From: Pseudomonadota bacterium
GTDB taxonomy: Bacteria > Pseudomonadota > Gammaproteobacteria > Burkholderiales > Gallionellaceae
DNA length: 41,409 nt
Direction of reading: 5' to 3'
Assembly (NCBI GenBank): GCA_021783525.1
Contig: JAJXTT010000002.1
Location: forward strand, 1-41,409
The notes below the pieces were generated by a model, which did no database searches, was not told the DNA's origin, and worked only from the letters and a program-made list of their open reading frames with translations. Position 1 is the first letter of the stretch, and each line of letters opens with the position of its first letter. Below are positions 34,029-40,923 of this stretch, in pieces. The position numbers were made by a program, and so were the translations under genes.

Positions 34029-34301
34029 ATGACATTCGCAACCGAAACCCGGAAACTGCCACCAACGTCGCAAGCGGTGCCGCTGGCGGACATTGCAATC
34101 AGACCATCTTTGGCGCGCGCCTCTTGCGCCATTCCAGCAGACGATGCACCGCTCGGCGGCGGTCTGCCACACGAAGTCGCCGAGCGCTTCGATGCCGACT
34201 TGCCCGACGGGGTACTGGCCGACGCCAATCCGCTGGTACGTGACCACTGCCGCCAGCGCACTGGGACGCATGCGGTGCTTGCCGGGGCGTGCGAGGGCTG
34301 A
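34029..34301 (+). CDS. Hypothetical nif-operon protein, 90 residues
   Basis: ATG 34029 has GGAG upstream, 12 bases after the previous stop; nifZ follows four bases after its end. The sequence (LADIAIRPSLARASCAIPAD, then ADANPLVRDHCRQR) has a faint resemblance to LRV/HEAT-type repeats that occur near nifB in Azotobacter, but I cannot assign it. Two cysteines only. Position in a tightly packed operon argues it is real. Confidence 0.65.
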   Translation: MTFATETRKLPPTSQAVPLADIAIRPSLARASCAIPADDAPLGGGLPHEVAERFDADLPDGVLADANPLVRDHCRQRTGTHAVLAGACEG

Positions 34302-34305
34302 CGCC

Positions 34306-34608
34306 ATGGGTGACATCAATCGCAATAGCGACGTGCTGGAACTCAATGGTCCACCGCGTTTCGAATACGGCCAGAAGGTGCGCGCGCGCTGCACGATCCG
34401 CAACGACGGCACTTTTCCGGGCCGCAACATCGGCGACATTCTGGTTAAAAAGGGCGACGAAGGGTACGTCGCCAGCATCGGCACTTTCCTGCAGCAGTTT
34501 TACATCTATGGCGTGGACTTCGTGATACACGGTTACCAGGTTGGCATGAAGAGCCGCGAGCTGGACCCGGTGGAACCATCACAGCCGAATCAGGAACGCA
34601 CGGTATGA
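34306..34608 (+). CDS. nifZ: NifZ, MoFe protein maturation factor
   Basis: 100 residues from ATG 34306 (MGDINRNSDVLELNG). NifZ acts in forming the second P-cluster of NifDK. Family core: FEYGQKVRARCTIRNDGTFP, GDEGYVASIGTFLQQFYIYG and VDFVIHGYQVGMKSREL. Shorter than NifZ proteins of 140-150 residues. Its stop overlaps the next ATG (ATGA). Confidence 0.92.
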   Translation: MGDINRNSDVLELNGPPRFEYGQKVRARCTIRNDGTFPGRNIGDILVKKGDEGYVASIGTFLQQFYIYGVDFVIHGYQVGMKSRELDPVEPSQPNQERTV

Positions 34609-34901
34609 ACGTTAAAGTGGGACATTCAGGCCCCTCGTTTCGCGTCTCGGCCCCATCGGAGACCGACGCACGCGATCTGAAATATCAGCGCGGCCAGCAA
34701 GTACGCGCCGCCGTTGTCCTGAATAACGACGGCAGTCATACCGCGCACGATCCGGATGTCTGGCTGGTGCCGGACGATGCGTCTGGCGAGATCGTAAAAA
34801 CTGATGTGCACGTAGAGTCGAACACGCCGGTGTATATGGTGAAGTTTTCCTGGATTCGTCCCGTGGCGGGATTCCTGGAACAGGAAATCACGCCGGAATG
34901 A
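34605..34901 (+). CDS. Second NifZ-like protein
   Basis: 98 residues. It shares the NifZ pattern with its neighbour: a Tyr-x2-Gly-Gln-x-Val-Arg-Ala start (KYQRGQQVRAAVVLNNDGSH), a gap, then GEIVKTDVHVESNTPVYMVK. A tandem duplication followed by divergence is likely. May act together with NifZ, as a partner or for the other half of the MoFe protein. Confidence 0.7.
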   Translation: MNVKVGHSGPSFRVSAPSETDARDLKYQRGQQVRAAVVLNNDGSHTAHDPDVWLVPDDASGEIVKTDVHVESNTPVYMVKFSWIRPVAGFLEQEITPE

Positions 34902-34911
34902 CGGGGCGGCG

Positions 34912-35277
34912 ATGACTGCCAAAGTGAGCGAAAGGTTTTTGGCCGGTCCGGGCGGTTGTCCGCACCCGAATGACGTCGATCGCAAGCGCATAGAACGCGC
35001 GCTGGCCAATCGTGGGCGATACCGTTACGTAACCCCGGTGGTGCGACCGGCAGTGCGAGGGTACCGCATCGAGAGTCCCTGTTGCTCGCGCAACGTCGAT
35101 CAGAATGGCGGCACTATCGATATCGCGCGGATCGAATTTGGTCTGCAGTTGTGCCGATGGCGACTGTATCGCCGTGATCACCGGCGGAACGAATGGGAAT
35201 TTTACGCGGAATACGCGACGCTCGCGGCGCTGGTAAACGAACTGAATGAGGATCTGAGGCGGGCATTCTGGCAATGA
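34912..35277 (+). CDS. Nif-operon protein, possibly DUF3024
   Basis: 121 residues; overlaps nifS (ATGA). The middle has a Cys pair (ESPCCSRN) and the end a WRLYRRDHRRNEWEFYAEYA stretch that resembles DUF3024 proteins, which occur near nif genes. No function known. The assignment rests on the aromatic-rich C-terminal pattern and on context. Confidence 0.6.
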   Translation: MTAKVSERFLAGPGGCPHPNDVDRKRIERALANRGRYRYVTPVVRPAVRGYRIESPCCSRNVDQNGGTIDIARIEFGLQLCRWRLYRRDHRRNEWEFYAEYATLAALVNELNEDLRRAFWQ

Positions 35278-36416
35278 ACGGCATCATCTATCTCGACAAC
35301 AACGCCACCACGCGGGTCGCTCCTGAGTGCCTGGACGCAGTGCTTGCCTGCCTGCGCGACGAATACGGCAACCCGTCGAGCAAGCACGCCGCTGGAGATC
35401 ACGCGCGCCGGCTGGTCAATGAAGCACGTGCCCAAATAGCCGAACTGCTCGGCGCGCAATCGGCCGAGATCGTCTTTACCAGCGGAGGGACCGAGAGTAA
35501 TCATCTGGCCATTCTCGGGGCGCTGGCACGCGATCCACGGCGCCAGCACGTGGTCACAAGTTCGGTCGAGCATCCTTCCACGCTCCAGTTGCTGCGCCAC
35601 CTGGAGGGGTGCGGAGTACGTGTCACGTTATTGCCGGTCGACGCCCAGGGCCGGCTGGACCCGGCTGCCGTCGAGGCGGCGATTGCGCCTGACACGGCCT
35701 TGATCTCGTTCTTGTGGGCCAACAACGAGACCGGGGTACTGTTTCCAGTTGAGCAGGTGGCGCGCATTGCGTGTGAGCGCAACGTGTTGTTGCATCTCGA
35801 TGCCGTACAGGTAGTTGGCAAACTCGCAGTGGACTTGCGGCAACTGCCGGCCGATTTTCTGTCATTGTCTGGACACAAGTTTCATGCTCCCAAGGGCGTG
35901 GGTGCGTTGTTCGTGCGCAAGGGTGTGACGCTGCCGCCGTTGCTATTCGGCCATCAGGAACGTGCGCGGCGTGGCGGGACGGAAAACGTTCCAGCTATCG
36001 TCGGACTCGGGATTGCAGCGGCTGTCGCGGCGGAGACCCTGGAAGCCGGCATGCATACGATGATGACGTTGCGTGCCAGACTGGAGCAGGGCGTGTGCGA
36101 GCGCGTGCCGTTCGCGACTGTGAACGGGGGCGATGCCGCGCGTGTTGCGAATACCAGCAGCATCCGTTTCGGAAACCTCATTGGCGAGGCGCTCGCCGCG
36201 CGCCTGGACCAGGCCGGCGTATGTGTCGGGCTCGGATCGGCCTGCACCGCCGGTTCTGGCGCGCCATCGCACGTGCTCACCGCCATGGGACTCGACGCAC
36301 GCGCGGTGCTGGCCAGCATGCGGTTTTCACTAAGTCGTTATACCACCGGTAAAGAGATCGAGCGCGTGCTCAACCTGCTGCCAGAAGTTGTGCGCAACCA
36401 GCCTGCGGCGGCCTGA
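35274..36416 (+). CDS. nifS: NifS, cysteine desulfurase
   Basis: 380 residues. PLP enzyme that takes sulfur from cysteine for nitrogenase clusters. PLP lysine K202 (LSGHKFHAPKG) and catalytic persulfide Cys324 (GLGSACTAGSG) are present, as is YLDNNATTRVAPE. No nifU scaffold lies beside it, unlike the common nifUS pair. Starts inside the end of the preceding gene (ATGA). Confidence 0.97.
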   Translation: MNGIIYLDNNATTRVAPECLDAVLACLRDEYGNPSSKHAAGDHARRLVNEARAQIAELLGAQSAEIVFTSGGTESNHLAILGALARDPRRQHVVTSSVEHPSTLQLLRHLEGCGVRVTLLPVDAQGRLDPAAVEAAIAPDTALISFLWANNETGVLFPVEQVARIACERNVLLHLDAVQVVGKLAVDLRQLPADFLSLSGHKFHAPKGVGALFVRKGVTLPPLLFGHQERARRGGTENVPAIVGLGIAAAVAAETLEAGMHTMMTLRARLEQGVCERVPFATVNGGDAARVANTSSIRFGNLIGEALAARLDQAGVCVGLGSACTAGSGAPSHVLTAMGLDARAVLASMRFSLSRYTTGKEIERVLNLLPEVVRNQPAAA

Positions 36417-36528
36417 CGGGGTCTGGATCCTGGCTGTAGCGAAGTGTGGCCGAGCTATCGAAACGTTCCCAGATTCTGGTGCATCGCAACTGCAGTAGGG
36501 CCACAAATCGAAATGATCGAGGATGACC

Positions 36529-36738
36529 ATGAAGGTAATGATCCGCAGAGACAGTGAAGGGGTGTTTTCCGCCTATGTCGCCAAGAAAGACCTGGAAGAG
36601 CCCATCGTAGCGATGGACCATCCGCAGCTGTGGGGCGGGTGCGTGACGCTTGCCAACGGCTGGCGGCTGGAACTGCCGGCCTTGGCCGCCGACACCGCGT
36701 TGCCGATCACGGTCGAGGCGCGCCGCTTGACCGAATGA
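36529..36738 (+). CDS. nifT: NifT/FixU family protein
   Basis: 69 residues from ATG 36529 (GAGGA upstream); ATG 36523 is two codons earlier. MKVMIRRDSEGVFSAYVAKK, then DLEEPIV and WGGCVTLANGWRLELP are the family pattern. Its role is unclear; deletion has little effect in Klebsiella. Overlaps a tiny downstream ORF. Confidence 0.92.
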   Translation: MKVMIRRDSEGVFSAYVAKKDLEEPIVAMDHPQLWGGCVTLANGWRLELPALAADTALPITVEARRLTE

Positions 36739-36830
36739 CCATGGCGATCAGCGACCGGAACTTCACCGAATTCGCAACGCTGCTGGCCGGTCGTGCCAAT
36801 GTCAGTGCCAATGTGGTCATTTATCTCTAA
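36735..36830 (+). CDS. 31-residue ORF coupled to nifT
   Basis: ATG 36735 overlaps the nifT stop as ATGA, suggesting translational coupling. The product, MTMAISDRNFTEFATLLAGR plus eleven residues, has no known relatives to me. It fills the gap to the next gene, whose ribosome site lies just after its stop. It may be a short peptide or chance. Confidence 0.35.
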   Translation: MTMAISDRNFTEFATLLAGRANVSANVVIYL

Positions 36831-36846
36831 TTGTCAGGAGGAAGTC

Positions 36847-37059
36847 ATGGGGAATTCGGAGATTATGATTCACGTGCGGTTCTCGCAGGACGGCACAGCG
36901 CGCGAAGTGAGTGCGCGACCGGCTGCTTTGAGCGCCCAGGACTGGGTCAATCGCCTGAGCAAGGAGGCCGCAAACGTCTATTGGGCACTGTCCGGCGGAC
37001 GCGGGTTGTTCCAAGTATCAGTGGTACAGCTGCAGTTGCTGCAATCGGGGATGTCGTGA
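36847..37059 (+). CDS. Hypothetical nif-operon protein, 70 residues
   Basis: A very strong ribosome site (AGGAGGA) precedes ATG 36847. MGNSEIMIHVRFSQDGTARE suggests a beta strand start; SAQDWVNRLSKEAANVYWAL continues as a helix. No family recognised. Its stop overlaps the SIR2-like gene's ATG (TGATG), so the two are likely made together, perhaps as partners. Confidence 0.75.
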   Translation: MGNSEIMIHVRFSQDGTAREVSARPAALSAQDWVNRLSKEAANVYWALSGGRGLFQVSVVQLQLLQSGMS

Positions 37060-37907
37060 TGGCCGCGGTCGATGAAGTCTTCGCGGGTATCGCGAACGGT
37101 GCAGTCATTCCATACCTGGGTCCGGGAGTGCTGGCTGCCACGCCCGGCAGCGAGGCTTTGCCTGGCTCGCCAACGCGCCTGGTGTTACGGCTGGTGGCCA
37201 AAGCGAGCGTGCCGCACAAGATCCGGAACAACCTTACCGCTGCAGCCCAGTTCATCGAGAATTTCAAGCACCGCAAGACGGTGGTTAAGGCGATGACCGA
37301 GGCTTTCAGCGTCGAAGTTGCTCCCGGCGATCTGCACCACTACTTTGCATCGTTGCCACAACTGCCGGTGATCGTCTCTACTTGGTACGACGGTCTGTTG
37401 ATGAAGGCGTTCGCGTCACATGGCAGTTGGGGTGCGGTGCAGGGCGTGAGCCAGTCGGAGCACTTTGGCATATGGACGCAGTATTTCGACCGGAACGGTG
37501 CTCGGGTAGATGAAGCCCGCGCGCGCGATTGGGCAACGCTGCTATATCAACCGCTCGGGTCAATTGTGCCGGCTGCGAATTTCCTGGTGTCGGATACTGA
37601 CTTTGTTGAAGTTCTTACTGAAATCGACATCCAAACACCGATTCCGGCCCTGGTACAGGAGCGGCGGCGCGGCCGGCATTTCTTGTTTCTTGGCTGTCGT
37701 TTCGCCACCCAGCTTGACCGGCTGTTTGCGCGTCAAATCATGAAGCGTTCCTCTGACAGACACTGGGCGCTGCTAGAAGGCGATCTCACACACAACGAGG
37801 CGCGGTTTTTGGATGAGCAGAACATCGAGCGCATCGGTATGTCGCTGGTGGAATTCCTGACACATTCAGGAAAGTCCGGCACGCGGCCACCGGTGACGGC
37901 GGTTTGA
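37059..37907 (+). CDS. SIR2-like protein of the nif operon
   Basis: 282 residues. The N-terminus NGAVIPYLGPGVLAA fits the glycine-rich NAD-binding loop of SIR2-like proteins, and VIVSTWYDGLLMKAFASHG and HFLFLGCRFATQLDRLFARQ fit later SIR2 segments. The canonical GAGxS and catalytic His are altered or not evident, so deacetylase activity is doubtful. It may bind or cleave NAD. Overlaps the 70-aa gene; followed by a Cys-rich small protein. Linked to nif only by position. Confidence 0.75.
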   Translation: MAAVDEVFAGIANGAVIPYLGPGVLAATPGSEALPGSPTRLVLRLVAKASVPHKIRNNLTAAAQFIENFKHRKTVVKAMTEAFSVEVAPGDLHHYFASLPQLPVIVSTWYDGLLMKAFASHGSWGAVQGVSQSEHFGIWTQYFDRNGARVDEARARDWATLLYQPLGSIVPAANFLVSDTDFVEVLTEIDIQTPIPALVQERRRGRHFLFLGCRFATQLDRLFARQIMKRSSDRHWALLEGDLTHNEARFLDEQNIERIGMSLVEFLTHSGKSGTRPPVTAV

Positions 37908-37925
37908 ACTTTTGGAGGTGCGGTC

Positions 37926-38114
37926 ATGGCAGTCAGAATTTTTTGCGATTGCGGCAAGGAAATCACGCATGAAATTTCGCTCTGGGACCGGAAGACACGC
38001 TCTATATTCTGGATGGAGCAGAACCCGCCTTCCTGCGCCATCTGTTGGAAGCAGCAGGCACCGTCGCGGACCTCGGGCGATACCGGGATTCGACGGAAGG
38101 TGGCTGTGCAATGA
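37926..38114 (+). CDS. Small protein with two Cys pairs (zinc-ribbon-like)
   Basis: 62 residues; ATG 37926 follows GGAGG. RIFCDCGKEITHEI and PSCAICWKQQ provide Cys-x-Cys and Cys-x2-Cys, suited to a zinc ribbon. Last clear gene of the nifB operon, 18 bases after the SIR2-like gene. No known family. Confidence 0.65.
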   Translation: MAVRIFCDCGKEITHEISLWDRKTRSIFWMEQNPPSCAICWKQQAPSRTSGDTGIRRKVAVQ

Positions 38115-38368
38115 AAGCGCCTTGCCAGCCTCTGCTACGTCCGGTTATGTGCAGAAATAGGCTGAATCAGAGAGAAGTCAGCACCACCCCTGCAGTGCCG
38201 CAGAACGAGTGCCCAGGTTCCGCGACAAAGCTTTGCAAAATTTCCGTCCGAATTTCTTTGCGATATATGGAGGTATCCCATGTGAAAATGCAACTTCATG
38301 TGCAACCTCGCCGCAGTGAAAATTCCTGGAAAACTTTCCGGTGGTACGGAACCGCCGCCGGCCCGTAA
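38111..38368 (+). CDS. Possible truncated last gene of the nifB operon
   Basis: ATG 38111 overlaps the previous stop (ATGA) and opens 85 codons (MKAPCQPLLRPVMCRNR at the start). The rest looks non-coding and runs into the IS3 relic, so only the first codons may be original. The region 38115-38389 contains nothing else I recognise. Confidence 0.2.
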   Translation: MKAPCQPLLRPVMCRNRLNQREVSTTPAVPQNECPGSATKLCKISVRISLRYMEVSHVKMQLHVQPRRSENSWKTFRWYGTAAGP

Positions 38369-38389
38369 GGTCGTTGCCACATTTAGAAT

Positions 38390-38912
38390 TGCTGTTTGAA
38401 TGATGCAGGAGTCCTGCTTTGGGTTTGCGTCGCCACAGCGCCATGGTGAGCGCGTCGGTGGCAAGCTCTGCGGTGAGCCGGCTGCCCATGCCCAGCCGAT
38501 GACCGCCCGCGAGTAGAGATCGAGCACGACAGCAAGATAAAGCCAATCTTCGTCGGTCCAGACATAGCTGATGTCCCCCGCCCACACGCGATCCGGTGGC
38601 GTGACCGCGAACTGCCGGTCAAGCGTATTGGCCGCTACCGGCAGTTTGTGGGAAGAATTCGTGGTCGCCTTCCATTTTTTCACGGTTTCGGCCCGGATGC
38701 CGTGGCGGCACATCAGGTGCGCCACACGGTTTTCGCTGCAGGACTGTCCTTCCAACCGCAGCGCGCGCGTGATGCGCGGGCTGCGGTAGGTCTCGCGGGA
38801 TTGGGCATGGCAGGCACGGATGCGTACTGCCAGGGCCTCGTTGGATCGGGCACGGGGGCTTTCCGGCCTCCGGGCCCAGGCGTAATAAGCCCGCGTGAGA
38901 GACTTTGAGGGC
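38390..38912 (-). pseudogene. Relic of an IS3-family orfB transposase
   Basis: Across three minus-strand frames the order is ALKVSHAG, YYAWARRPESPRARSNEAL, RVWAGDISYVWTDEDWLYLA, VVLDLYSRAVIGWA, then RLTAELATDALTMALWRRKP ending in LLHHS. The first Asp (DISYVWT) and second Asp (VLDLYSR) of the DDE site are seen; the third part with Glu is lost. At least two frameshifts. It is a different lineage from the relic at 4604-5190. Confidence 0.8.
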
Positions 38913-39202
38913 ACGAAACGGCACACCCGCACGGCGTTTGCGGGATTCGCGAACAGCCGGCAGAGCATCACGGCGGGGGCGAAGAAAGCGGCGAAAGCGG
39001 GGGCGAGAAGCGGGGGTAAGGGCGGAAAAGGTTCGGGAGACAAGTCGGACGGAGGCGAGAACGAAGAAGGTGCCGCCACGACAGGCAGCGCGGCCCCCTC
39101 GGATCATGGGGAGAAGACGCTCGAGTAAACCGGCAGTGCCGGATTGCCCCGGTTATCTCAGGGCCGAATGGGCTTTGGCGGTTCGAGACTCCGCGATAGC
39201 TC

Positions 39203-39589
39203 CTATAAATCCTCAGGAAAGCCCGAGGCGCGGTTGGCGACCTTGCGGTCCCGTATCTTCCGGTACTTCAAAATCAGGGGGTCTGAGCTACGGCGAGGAT
39301 CCCCTTTGGGCGGGAATTTCGTTCCCCTGGCCTCCTCCGCCTGCTCTATGGCGACCTCCCGCCAGGCGCCGGCCTGATCCATCATGGTGAGGTACAGGCG
39401 ATCCAGCCGCTCGTACTTCGCCATCAGCTTCTTGAATTCAGCCTCCCACGCATCCGAGGCCTTTTTCCATGCGTGGGTGGCCTGCTGTGCCTTGTCTACC
39501 TCCAACCTCTGAAAATGATCCCGCAGGGAGGCGTTTGCGGCGCCGAACCCCAGAATGTCGTTGCCATCTATTTTCGGATCGTAAGGCAT
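39203..39589 (-). CDS. Hypothetical coiled-coil-type protein, copy A
   Basis: 128 residues, with GGAG before the ATG at 39589 (MPYDPKIDGNDILGFGAANA). Charged helical centre (AEFKKLMAKYERLDRLYLTM) and a conserved end with FPPKGDPRR and KYRKIRDRKVANRA. Not recognised. A diverged copy lies 500 bases upstream on the same strand. Confidence 0.65.
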   Translation of the reverse strand: MPYDPKIDGNDILGFGAANASLRDHFQRLEVDKAQQATHAWKKASDAWEAEFKKLMAKYERLDRLYLTMMDQAGAWREVAIEQAEEARGTKFPPKGDPRRSSDPLILKYRKIRDRKVANRASGFPEDL

Positions 39590-39714
39590 GGCTGCTTCTC
39601 CTCTTGGGTCTTGCCACTCCAGCGCAGGAAATCTGGATGTGTATGGTGAGATATATTACTACAGGTAACACACGTTGTCAATCCGTCCGCCGGTTCGGAA
39701 ATCCGCGATAATTC

Positions 39715-40134
39715 CTAATAATCCTCGGGCTTGCCCGCCGCGCGGTTGGCGATCTTGCGGTCCCGTATTTTCTCGTATTTCGAACCTAAAGGCTCCAGCG
39801 CTTTTTTGCGGCGCGGATCCCCTTTGGGCGGGAAAGGATGTCCTTGTATCTCCTCCGCCTGCTCTATGGCGATCTCCCGCCAGGCGCCGGACTGATCCAT
39901 TAGGGTGAGGTACAGGCGATCCAGCCGCTGATACTTCGCCAGCAGCTTCTGACATTCGGCCTTCCACGCGTCCGACAGCGGGTCCGCAGAACATGGACCG
40001 CTGCGCGGGTCGGTCAGGCGCTCGGCGACTCGGCGACTCGGCGAAGGACGGCGCGGTGGGTGATCTGGGTCACGGGGTTTTCGGGTAATCGGCGAACTGA
40101 GTCGCTGATTCTTGCGGGCGATTGGTTCTGGCAC
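39715..40134 (-). CDS. Hypothetical protein, copy B, with replaced N-terminus
   Basis: The last 85 residues match copy A closely (KLLAKYQRLDRLYLTLMDQS, then GAWREIAIEQAEE, FPPKGDPRRKK and KYEKIRDRKIANRAAG). The first 50 residues are Arg/Pro-rich, cover the 8-base tandem repeats and match nothing in copy A, so the original start has probably been lost. May be a pseudogene. Confidence 0.45.
   Translation of the reverse strand: MPEPIARKNQRLSSPITRKPRDPDHPPRRPSPSRRVAERLTDPRSGPCSADPLSDAWKAECQKLLAKYQRLDRLYLTLMDQSGAWREIAIEQAEEIQGHPFPPKGDPRRKKALEPLGSKYEKIRDRKIANRAAGKPEDY
40021..40044. repeat. Tandem repeat, three copies of CTCGGCGA
   Basis: Three perfect 8-base units in a row, inside the doubtful 5' part of copy B. 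A period not divisible by three is consistent with non-coding sequence. Confidence 0.85.
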
Positions 40135-40468
40135 CCGGCGGTTTCACCCAGGACGGCTTTGGGTAGCCGGCCAGAACCGTTCCAGAATGCAGTGTCGCGC
40201 TGGGTGTTGGCCTTCATTTACGCCCCTTGGTTGGCTGCGCATACCCTACATTAGGGCGGCTTGTTTCTGCAACGATCCTGGCAGTGGAGCGGACCCTAAG
40301 GCGGGGACCGTACCCCAGGGTCGGCGCGAGGAAGTTCCGCTGGCGGCGCTCCTAGAGGAACAAAAAGGGGTGACATCATCCGTGCTGTGTGTTATGATAT
40401 GTACTCTACAACACACATAGAGACGGGTGTTTGCAGACCACAGACTGACCAACCAAAGGAGACTCCTC
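40135..40468. other. Intergenic region upstream of the lipoprotein gene
   Basis: Nothing protein-like was found on either strand. It contains the sigma70-type promoter at 40370-40398 near its right end. Confidence 0.5.
40370..40398 (+). promoter_or_regulatory. Sigma70-type promoter of the lipoprotein gene
   Basis: -35 GTGACA (40370-40375), 17-base spacer, -10 TATGAT (40393-40398); each hexamer is one base off consensus. Confidence 0.65.
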
Positions 40469-40867
40469 ATGAGAACAAAGACTTTCGTACTGCTGGCCTC
40501 TATCGCGGGATCGGTTGCCACGCTGTCCGGGTGCACCACGATGGTCGGCAACCATCACCTGGCCAAAACCTCGCGCGCGGGGCTGAGTCAGGAACTGGTG
40601 CGGGGAAAGACAACCGAGTCGCAGGTGCGCGCCCTGATGGGCGACCCGACGAAGACGACCTTCGCAAGCCACGGAGGGACCCTCTGGACCTACTCCCTGA
40701 TGACCGCCCGTGCCTCGGCCAAGAACATCGCCCTGAGCAGCCTCACCTTCGGGTTCATGGGGAGGATCAAGCAGCGCCAGAAAACCGTGAACATGCTGTT
40801 TAACCGCCGCAAGGTGCTGGTCCGGTATTCGTACTCCAACGTGGATTCCTCGCCCAGCACCAACTAA
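40469..40867 (+). CDS. Small outer-membrane-type lipoprotein (SmpA/OmlA-like)
   Basis: 132 residues from ATG 40469 (AAAGGAGA upstream). Signal peptide with lipobox LSGCTT; Cys at about 22 would be lipidated. LVRGKTTESQVRALMGDPTK and the following Thr/Trp-Tyr pattern are typical of the BamE/SmpA fold. Probably anchored in the periplasmic side of a membrane. No link to nif; such genes are also found on mobile elements and next to conjugation genes. Confidence 0.75.
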   Translation: MRTKTFVLLASIAGSVATLSGCTTMVGNHHLAKTSRAGLSQELVRGKTTESQVRALMGDPTKTTFASHGGTLWTYSLMTARASAKNIALSSLTFGFMGRIKQRQKTVNMLFNRRKVLVRYSYSNVDSSPSTN

Positions 40868-40923
40868 AAATCCCGCCACCCCCCCGGCGTCCCGTTCCCC
40901 GCGGGCTCCGCCGGGCGGCTTAA

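Noticed and set aside
38898..39128. Gly/Lys/Ala-rich frame that looks like a low-complexity basic protein.
   Set aside because: No ribosome site or family; it is antisense to the start of the IS3 relic and explained by GGCGAAAG-rich DNA.
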